A DNA stretch of 64,000 bases, taken from positions 310,001 through 374,000 of the forward strand of contig NZ_CP051157.1 of NCBI RefSeq assembly GCF_012277315.1, read 5' to 3'. The DNA comes from Wolbachia endosymbiont of Ctenocephalides felis wCfeJ. GTDB taxonomy: Bacteria > Pseudomonadota > Alphaproteobacteria > Rickettsiales > Anaplasmataceae. Of this stretch, positions 57,636-64,000 are shown piece by piece (position 1 is the stretch's first letter; every line of letters begins with the position of its first letter). Both the position numbers and the translations under genes were made by a program. The notes beneath the pieces were generated by a model. The model was not told the origin of the DNA. It did not search any database and was given only the letters and a program-made list of their open reading frames with translations.

Positions 57636-59618
57636 ATGATGACAAAAAAGAAGTACAGTAAAGTTTTAATAGCGAACAGAGGGGAAATTGCCTGCAGGAT
57701 TATTAGAACTGCACGCAAGATGGGTATATCTTGTGTATGTGTGTATTCAGATGCAGACACACATTCTGTACATGTAAGGCAAGCAGATGAGTCAAAATAC
57801 ATTGGCCCTTCGCCTGCTTACCTCAGTTACTTAAACATCGAAAAAATATGTGAAGTAGCAATTGAAACAGGTGCTCAGGCAGTGCATCCTGGCTATGGCT
57901 TTTTAGCAGAAAATCCAGATTTTCCACGTGCTTTGCAAAAATACAATATAGATTTCATCGGTCCAAGTACAGAAACAATAGAAGCCACAGCCAACAAGAT
58001 AACAGCAAAGGAGGCTGCGAGGAAGGCTGGAGTAAATGTAGTACCAGGATATATGGGCAAGATTAACGACACTGCTCATGCAGCTCAAGTTGCTGAAGAG
58101 ATCGGTTTCCCTGTAATGCTTAAAGCTGCATCAGGTGGCGGTGGTAAAGGTATGCGAATTGTAAATTCCAAAAAGGAAATTGAACTAGCGTTCACATCAG
58201 CTACGAATGAAGCAGAAAAAAGTTTTAAGGATGGGAGTATCTTTATAGAGAAATATATAGAGTTACCGAGGCACATTGAAATACAGGTTATAGCAGACAA
58301 ATACGGGAATGTAGTATGTCTTGGGGAGAGGGAGTGTTCAGTACAAAGGAATAATCAAAAGATAATAGAGGAAACGCCAAGTCCATTCATCAGCGAGAGG
58401 GTAAGGCAAGAAATGTATGCCCAATGTGTTTCCCTGACAAATCAAGTTGGCTATTTCTCAGCGGGCACTATTGAGTTTGTTGTAGACAAAGATCAAAATT
58501 TCTATTTTCTTGAGGTGAATACAAGATTGCAAGTTGAACACCCAGTAACAGAATTTGTAACTGGAATAGATATAGTAGAAGAAATGATTAGAATTTCCTG
58601 TGGAGAAAAGCTAAGGTTCATTCAAGATGACATTAAACTTACTGGCTCTGCAATAGAAAGTAGGATTTGTGCTGAAGATCCATCAAAAAAATTTTTTCCT
58701 TCCAGTGGAAGAATAAAATATTACGATAAGCCGAGTGAAAATGATCACGTAAGAGTGGATGATGGAGTTGCCGCAGGTTCGGAAATCAGCATGTTTTACG
58801 ACTCGATGATTGCAAAAGTAATAACATATGGAAAAGATAGAATAGAAGCAATCAGCAAAATGCAGAAAGCATTATCTGAATGCTATATAGATGGAGTAAC
58901 AAATAATATAAAGTTTTTAGAATCTATCTTTCACCATCCAAATTTTGTTGCAGCAAAGCTCCACACGAGATTCATTCCAGATCATTACCCCAGTGGGTTC
59001 CACAGCGATTTCGTTACAGAAGAGTATATCAAAATATTTATTTTCGCCGCATTATATGTTCACTTAGAAAATGAGGAAAGGTATTACAATAAGTCAATAG
59101 ATAAAGCATTCATAGTGAGAATAAATGACAACGAGTACTCCATAAATGCGCAATATCAAGATAACACGTTAACAACAGTATATAATCACAGTACATACTC
59201 TGTAGTGGGCAAGTGGAAGCCAAGTCGTAGGTTGCTATGTATCACAATTAATGATGACACCGATATAATACTTAAAGTAGAAAGGCAAGGCAGTAAACAC
59301 TTTATAAGATATGCAGGGATGCAAGCTGAGTATTATGTGTTTAAACCCCATGTAGCTGAATTAAGCAAATTGATGTTAAACAATGAACCGGAAGGGGTTT
59401 CAGTAGATGCTGTAAAATCTCCAATATCTGGTTTGTTAGTTAAATTACACGTAAACGTGGGAGATCAGGTAGAGGTAGGACAACCTTTATTCATTGTGGA
59501 AGCTATGAAAATGGAAAATATCATATGTGCTGAAGCAGCAATGGTAATTAAAAATATTGCCGTTCAAGAAGGAAAAAATATACAGGCTGGCGATGTGGTA
59601 TTAGGTCTGCTTTCTTAA
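57636..59618 (+). CDS. pccA: Propionyl/acetyl-CoA carboxylase alpha subunit (biotin carboxylase + BCCP)
   Basis: 660 residues. Biotin carboxylase domain with [12 protein letters not shown]-grasp motifs GGGGKGMR and [14 protein letters not shown], then a linker, and a C-terminal biotin carrier domain ending in EAMKMENI (biotinylated Lys). Propionyl-CoA carboxylase is favoured by length and domain order; the beta subunit is not adjacent. Tail overlaps ctaA by 18 nt on the opposite strand. Confidence 0.93.
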   Translation: MMTKKKYSKVLIANRGEIACRIIRTARKMGISCVCVYSDADTHSVHVRQADESKYIGPSPAYLSYLNIEKICEVAIETGAQAVHPGYGFLAENPDFPRALQKYNIDFIGPSTETIEATANKITAKEAARKAGVNVVPGYMGKINDTAHAAQVAEEIGFPVMLKAASGGGGKGMRIVNSKKEIELAFTSATNEAEKSFKDGSIFIEKYIELPRHIEIQVIADKYGNVVCLGERECSVQRNNQKIIEETPSPFISERVRQEMYAQCVSLTNQVGYFSAGTIEFVVDKDQNFYFLEVNTRLQVEHPVTEFVTGIDIVEEMIRISCGEKLRFIQDDIKLTGSAIESRICAEDPSKKFFPSSGRIKYYDKPSENDHVRVDDGVAAGSEISMFYDSMIAKVITYGKDRIEAISKMQKALSECYIDGVTNNIKFLESIFHHPNFVAAKLHTRFIPDHYPSGFHSDFVTEEYIKIFIFAALYVHLENEERYYNKSIDKAFIVRINDNEYSINAQYQDNTLTTVYNHSTYSVVGKWKPSRRLLCITINDDTDIILKVERQGSKHFIRYAGMQAEYYVFKPHVAELSKLMLNNEPEGVSVDAVKSPISGLLVKLHVNVGDQVEVGQPLFIVEAMKMENIICAEAAMVIKNIAVQEGKNIQAGDVVLGLLS

Positions 59619-60608
59619 GTAACATAAGAAATACAAACCTGATCCAAACAAGATAAATGAAAACATTTGATGAGCTATAGCAATGACCATTGGTATGTGT
59701 AACAACAAAGTAACTACTCCTAAGGTTATCTGAGTGATGACAGAAAGCAGCATAATATATACCGGCTTTACACTGGCATTTTTTATTGTAAGTATTGTTG
59801 CTAAAACTAATATTAGCAGTGCTAATGCTCGATGTATAAATTGCACTGTTGCTCTATTTTCAAAAATATTTAACCATGTAGGTTGTAAGAAAAATAAATC
59901 CTTAGGAACGATTCTCCCGTCCATTAGTGGAAAAGTATTGTAAATTAAACCAGCATTTAATCCTGCAACAAAAGCACCGAAGATTATTTGTATCATGACC
60001 AGAACCAAAATAATTACTACATAGTACCTGGTGTTATAACTAACCCTGAGTTTTGTTTGTTTTGGCCTGATTTGGTAGTCAAAGAATTGATATGACAATA
60101 ATGCAAAGATAACCAATGCGAGCAGCAAGTGAAGTGCAAGTCTGTAGTGACTAACATGAGGTTCGGATACCAGACCACTTTTTACCATATACCAACCAAC
60201 AAAAGCTTGTAATGCTCCAAACAACAGTACTATAGATAGCCTTATTAATACCTTTTTATATATTTTCTTTCTTAGCATAAAATATATAAACGGCAGAACA
60301 AAAACTAAACCTGTTAGCCTTGCAAATAATCTGTGTATATATTCTATTAAGTATATAGCACGAAACTCCTTCATACTAATACCGTAGTTAAACGCTTTAT
60401 ATTCAGGTGTATCCTCATACTTTAACTTTTCCTGCAGCCAATCTTGCTCACTTAGTGGTGGTAGCGTTCCAGTAACAGGTTTCCACTCTGTAATTGACAA
60501 TCCGGCTTTTGAAAGTCTAGTAAACCCGCCAATTCCTACCATAAAAATTACCATGATAGAACAAAGAAAAAGCCAAATGGCTATGAATTTTGATTGCTTT
60601 TGTTCCAT
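59601..60608 (-). CDS. ctaA: Heme A synthase
   Basis: Oxidises heme O to heme A for cytochrome aa3 oxidase. About 335 residues with eight membrane segments; conserved His lie in [36 protein letters not shown] and IAHQMFSF. The Glu of the EYIHR motif is present. ATG 60608 and ATG 60632 are both in frame; either start overlaps the end of the glycosyltransferase gene. Confidence 0.93.
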   Translation of the reverse strand: MEQKQSKFIAIWLFLCSIMVIFMVGIGGFTRLSKAGLSITEWKPVTGTLPPLSEQDWLQEKLKYEDTPEYKAFNYGISMKEFRAIYLIEYIHRLFARLTGLVFVLPFIYFMLRKKIYKKVLIRLSIVLLFGALQAFVGWYMVKSGLVSEPHVSHYRLALHLLLALVIFALLSYQFFDYQIRPKQTKLRVSYNTRYYVVIILVLVMIQIIFGAFVAGLNAGLIYNTFPLMDGRIVPKDLFFLQPTWLNIFENRATVQFIHRALALLILVLATILTIKNASVKPVYIMLLSVITQITLGVVTLLLHIPMVIAIAHQMFSFILFGSGLYFLCYLRKQT

Positions 60609-62197
60609 AAACCGTGCTGAGTTTTGTTCCATCGCTCAGGATAAAAAATAAATTCCCACAGGGCAAAAAAAGCGGCAACGCTATGTAGCAAGCTATAGAC
60701 AGGAAAAAGTATTGATACTGTATAAAAATAAGCAGGCATCTTTTGCTGTCTGATAGTTATTATCGAAAAGATCAGGTTAACAATATAAACCACTATGAAG
60801 TAGCACAAAAACAGTTCATTTAAAACTTTAGTTAACACAAGTGAAAGTAATAAAAACGGGGTGGTAAAAAACATAAAGGCTGCAGAGCCAACAAAAAGGT
60901 TCAATAACAAAACTCCCTTGAGTCCAGTATGTTTGTAAAGTGACTTTATATTTTTTAAATGAACAATGTAAGTTTGCATATAACCTTTAATCCAGCGTGC
61001 TCTTTGCTTGATCCAAGCAAACACATTAGTTGGTGACTCTTCCAATGTTTCCGAATCAATAATTCTAGTTCTGTATCCCATTTGTGCGAGCCTCAAGCCT
61101 AAATCAGCGTCTTCAGTAACATTATAAGCATCCCAGAAAAGCACTTTCCTCAAAATTTCGACTGAAAAGTGATTACTACTGCCACCCAAAGGTATTGGCA
61201 TATTCATTTTTTGAAATCCGGGCAATAAATACTGGAACCAGTTCATGTACTCCAGAGAAAAGGATTTTGTAAGAAAGCTGTAATCGTAATTGTAGTAATT
61301 TAACTTCGCCTGCACACAGGCTAACTTACTGTCGCCCTTATTAAATTCAATTAGTGCTTTTTTTAGCTGCAATGGGTCTGGCTTATCATCTGCATCATAT
61401 ATTACCACGTACTTTCCTTCGACAGAGCTCATGGCATAATTACATGACTTAGCTTTTGTTCTAGGCAGAGAATGAGGTACTTTGATTACTTCAAAATATT
61501 GCGGTAAAGTATGCTCCTCTAAGGCTGCAAGCATTTCCTGATCATCATTTTCTATCAAGAGCTTCACATCTAATTTTGATTTTGGATAGTCCAAACTTTC
61601 AATGTTTTTAATCAACTGTTCTATCACTGCATTTTCTTTAAAAGCAGGCAATAAAATAGTATATATAGGAAAACCTTTTTTATTTACCTTATCGCAATCT
61701 ATTTTGCGATCGGAGGTTCCGTATAAACTAAAAACTGTAGTTATAAATTTGAATAAATAACTAGAACATCCAATTACAAACATAAACATCAAGGCACAGT
61801 ATGTATATTTCCCTGTTAGTGTTAAAATTGAAGTTATGATAAAAAAGGAAGCAGAAAATATTGCGCTTAGCTTGGTACTCTTGACTGAAAAACCAGGATT
61901 CTTGTAATATAAATAATTGCTTGCAAATTCTGAAATACCAAAGTGTAAGTTGAGCAGATCTAAAACCTGTCTGTCATCGGCTTCTATCAATACACAGTCA
62001 TCACTGTAGTGGGCCTTGATCCAGGTGTTGCCATCTTGACTTACATTTCCAATTATAAAAAAAGTAGTATTATTTAATTTTTGCCAAGGAACTACATTAA
62101 ATTTATAGTAAAAAGGCTTTTCTTGTTCTTTGCATAAACTGGAATCGATCCTAATTTTTTTTATATTGCTGGCTTGAAGTATTGGCAGTTGTTGCAT
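60581..62197 (-). CDS. Processive family 2 glycosyltransferase, XagB-like
   Basis: 538 residues. An N-terminal MshEN/GspE-N-like domain (about 1-115) is followed by two membrane segments, a GT2 catalytic domain with [28 protein letters not shown], the acceptor-binding TEDADLGLR and the QRARW motif (processive synthases such as cellulose and NodC), then four membrane segments. It lies 5 nt after atpF and overlaps ctaA. A polysaccharide product is inferred; the sugar is unknown. Confidence 0.82.
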   Translation of the reverse strand: MQQLPILQASNIKKIRIDSSLCKEQEKPFYYKFNVVPWQKLNNTTFFIIGNVSQDGNTWIKAHYSDDCVLIEADDRQVLDLLNLHFGISEFASNYLYYKNPGFSVKSTKLSAIFSASFFIITSILTLTGKYTYCALMFMFVIGCSSYLFKFITTVFSLYGTSDRKIDCDKVNKKGFPIYTILLPAFKENAVIEQLIKNIESLDYPKSKLDVKLLIENDDQEMLAALEEHTLPQYFEVIKVPHSLPRTKAKSCNYAMSSVEGKYVVIYDADDKPDPLQLKKALIEFNKGDSKLACVQAKLNYYNYDYSFLTKSFSLEYMNWFQYLLPGFQKMNMPIPLGGSSNHFSVEILRKVLFWDAYNVTEDADLGLRLAQMGYRTRIIDSETLEESPTNVFAWIKQRARWIKGYMQTYIVHLKNIKSLYKHTGLKGVLLLNLFVGSAAFMFFTTPFLLLSLVLTKVLNELFLCYFIVVYIVNLIFSIITIRQQKMPAYFYTVSILFPVYSLLHSVAAFFALWEFIFYPERWNKTQHGLWNKSNQNS

Positions 62198-62202
62198 TAA
62201 AT

Positions 62203-62679
62203 CTAATGCAGTTTTTTATTTAAGTCACGTGAAAGTGAAGATATGATCTCGCTACTGCGCTTATCATCCTTATGTTCTCGCATTATTTTTTTTACAGCGT
62301 CAGCAGCTATATTTGCTGTATTAGCTTGTAAGTCTCCAATGGCTTTTTCAGCTTGATCAGTGACTTTCTTCAAGCGAGAACGGGTATTATCATCTAATGT
62401 CTGGTCCAATAGTTGTCTATTGTGCTTGATAATACTATTAGCCTTATCAAGCGCTTCGTTCATTATTTTATTAACCTCTATATCTAATTTTTTATATTTT
62501 TCAGAAGACTCTTTGTAGTATTCCAACATATCTCTTCTAAATTTTTCAATCTCTTCGTTCGTAAGCCTGCTCTTATTACGTTTTTTATTAAGAACGCCTT
62601 TTATTAATTTCTTTAATAACCTGTATAAAAGGATAAACCCTACCAAAAAAGCAAGACTAACAATTATTGATGTAGACAT
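62203..62679 (-). CDS. atpF: F0 ATP synthase subunit b
   Basis: 158 residues: one N-terminal membrane segment (about 5-24) and a long charged coiled coil, the stator stalk form. AGAGG precedes ATG 62679. b' is encoded just upstream and c further upstream, in alphaproteobacterial order. Sequence is diverged, so the call rests on architecture and position. Confidence 0.88.
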   Translation of the reverse strand: MSTSIIVSLAFLVGFILLYRLLKKLIKGVLNKKRNKSRLTNEEIEKFRRDMLEYYKESSEKYKKLDIEVNKIMNEALDKANSIIKHNRQLLDQTLDDNTRSRLKKVTDQAEKAIGDLQANTANIAADAVKKIMREHKDDKRSSEIISSLSRDLNKKLH

Positions 62680-62687
62680 AAAAACCT

Positions 62688-63167
62688 CTAAAATTCTTTG
62701 GATATTAAGTTAGCAACAAACTCCTCTTCAATTTCAGAATTGGTTAACTTATTGTAGTAAATTAAGGCAATATCAGTAGCTATTCGCTTTAATTCACTGG
62801 TGTACTCAGATTTAAACTTTGATACTTTTTCTTCAATTATCTTACTCATCTTTTTGTCTTCCTCTTCTAATACATCTTTCACACTTGCCCTCATTTCTTC
62901 CACTTGGGTAAGTGCATTATCTATAACCTTTTTTGCTTGCGCTCTAGCTTCGTTTAAAATTACATTATATTTAACAGTCTGGTTTTCTACAAGCTTTAGA
63001 AGATAGATGGAACTATTAAAAGAATCCAACACTTTCTTACTTCTAATGTTTATTATTTCATCCAGCTTTGGTAAAAATAAATAGCTTACTACAAAAAAAA
63101 GTAAAGAGAAAAAAATTAAAAACCAAAAAATTTGAGAAAAGAAAGTTGAAACATCAAGTTGTGGCAT
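62688..63167 (-). CDS. F0 ATP synthase subunit b'
   Basis: About 159 residues. PQLDVSTFFSQIFWFLIFFS is the typical b' start, followed by a coiled coil. ATG 63167 lies 1 nt after the atpE stop; an upstream TTG would overlap atpE by 11 nt. b and b' form a heterodimeric stator in alphaproteobacteria. Confidence 0.9.
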   Translation of the reverse strand: MPQLDVSTFFSQIFWFLIFFSLLFFVVSYLFLPKLDEIINIRSKKVLDSFNSSIYLLKLVENQTVKYNVILNEARAQAKKVIDNALTQVEEMRASVKDVLEEEDKKMSKIIEEKVSKFKSEYTSELKRIATDIALIYYNKLTNSEIEEEFVANLISKEF

Positions 63168-63168
63168 A

Positions 63169-63396
63169 CTAAACAACAAATATTAATAACAGTGCAAGCA
63201 GAAATGCAAACAATCCCATTGCTTCAACTAAAGCTGCCCCTGTATATACATATTTTTTCATCTTATCTTCTGACTCAGGGTTTCTCGCAAGTCCACTTAA
63301 CATAGTAGAAAATATATTCGCTACACCAAGACCTGCTCCAAGCATGCCAAGTACACTCAAACCAATTGCTATAAACTTTAAAGCTACTAAATCCAT
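63169..63396 (-). CDS. atpE: F0 ATP synthase subunit c
   Basis: 75 residues, two membrane helices with the polar loop ARNPE. The proton-carrying Glu is in ALVEAMGLF on helix 2. AAAGGTAA precedes ATG 63396. Forms the rotor ring turned by gamma (atpG at 46 kb). Confidence 0.97.
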   Translation of the reverse strand: MDLVALKFIAIGLSVLGMLGAGLGVANIFSTMLSGLARNPESEDKMKKYVYTGAALVEAMGLFAFLLALLLIFVV

Positions 63397-63457
63397 ATAT
63401 TACCTTTAACCATTTCCTTACAGTATTAATTGTAAAACGCTCTACAAACAAAGTCAA

Positions 63458-64000
63458 TTACTTTACTGCATCTGACAAGTATACACATGTTAAAGAGGTG
63501 AATATATAAGCCTGCAAAATTGCAACAAACACTTCAAAGCCTATTAGCGCAATTATGAATAAAAACGGTATAGGAGTCAGAGTCAAATGCATATTCATAA
63601 TAAATCCTGCTATCACTTTAATAATTGTATGACCTGCAATCATGTTTGCAGCAAGCCTTATTGACAAACTTACAGGTCTTGCCAAGTAGGCAAATAGCTT
63701 AATGAAAACCATCATGGGCGCCAGCCACCACGGAGTACCTTCCGGCAGCAATATTCGTAAAAACTTTATTCCCTTTTCTTTGAATCCAACAACAGTTGTA
63801 TAAGTAAAAACTATCATCGATAAGGCAAAAGCAACTATCACGTGGCTTGTAACCGTAAAACTATAGGGAAGGACACCGACTAAATTACACGATAGAGTGA
63901 AAATAAATACTGTGAATATCAATGGAATGTGCTCCAGGCCTTTGCTTCCAGTATTGCTTTCTATTATGGAAATAACAAAATCGTATACACACTCAACTGC
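63458..64000 (-). CDS. atpB: F0 ATP synthase subunit a (5' part outside the window)
   Basis: Open to the right edge; the frame reads [18 protein letters not shown] at the edge and ends with VYLSDAVK. The essential Arg is in [18 protein letters not shown]. The true start is beyond position 64000. First of the visible atpB-E-b'-b operon. Confidence 0.95.
   Translation of the reverse strand, partial: AVECVYDFVISIIESNTGSKGLEHIPLIFTVFIFTLSCNLVGVLPYSFTVTSHVIVAFALSMIVFTYTTVVGFKEKGIKFLRILLPEGTPWWLAPMMVFIKLFAYLARPVSLSIRLAANMIAGHTIIKVIAGFIMNMHLTLTPIPFLFIIALIGFEVFVAILQAYIFTSLTCVYLSDAVK

Overview
The window is chromosomal DNA from a Wolbachia endosymbiont (Rickettsiales, Anaplasmataceae). No rRNA gene is present, so the assignment rests on gene content and repeats: AT-rich sequence, a reduced rickettsial gene set (ThyX, fused IspDF, GapR, DUF2610, scattered ATP synthase genes), several ankyrin-repeat membrane proteins, decayed insertion sequences, and many dispersed palindromes of the Wolbachia palindromic element (WPE) type. 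The strain and supergroup cannot be read from it.

Layout. 1-1000: an open-ended gene fragment, palindromes and one copy of a ~440 bp dispersed repeat. 1-6 kb: era and a PolB-type exonuclease, an AEC permease, gatA. 6.5-7.9 kb: tRNA-Glu, tRNA-Val and a CDF metal transporter. 8-13 kb (minus): plsY, two tandem AGCS symporters, and pssA-psd for phosphatidylethanolamine synthesis. 13.9-22.4 kb (minus): a dense cluster (CBS/DUF21 membrane protein, gapR, ubiX, folD, NodB-type deacetylase, PBP2, a WASP-like actin effector, proS, acpS). 22.5-30 kb: an argD-type aminotransferase, an IS3 remnant, tpiA, ispDF, an ABC exporter and a heme-copper-oxidase-like protein. 30.8-41.2 kb: two ankyrin membrane proteins around sdhA, priA, and a 1081-residue collagenase-like metallopeptidase. 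41-49.9 kb: thyX-murA, mlaEF, atpG, pmbA, a cold-shock protein and a DEAD-box helicase. 50-54 kb: IS110 and IS481-like remnants around dapD and small conserved genes. 54-64 kb: a MidA-type methyltransferase, gltX, a third ankyrin membrane protein, pccA, then (minus) atpB-E-b'-b, a processive glycosyltransferase and ctaA.

Most genes are housekeeping: membrane lipid synthesis, isoprenoid precursors, lipid II and lysine/DAP precursors, respiration and ATP synthesis, tRNA charging. The likely host-interaction layer has three parts: a protein with WH2, central and acidic segments in the order used by eukaryotic WASP proteins to activate Arp2/3; a metallopeptidase with one active and one degenerate catalytic domain lying between two furin-like sites; and three ankyrin proteins sharing C-terminal hydrophobic segments.

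The strongest non-genic signal is the ~440 bp repeat. All four long copies carry TTGACA, a 17-bp spacer and a -10 box at one end. The two best-preserved copies also keep a perfect hairpin at the start site and an intact 32-38 codon hydrophobic peptide. Separately, WPE palindromes sit in frame inside ubiX and the midA-type gene and add residues to both proteins.
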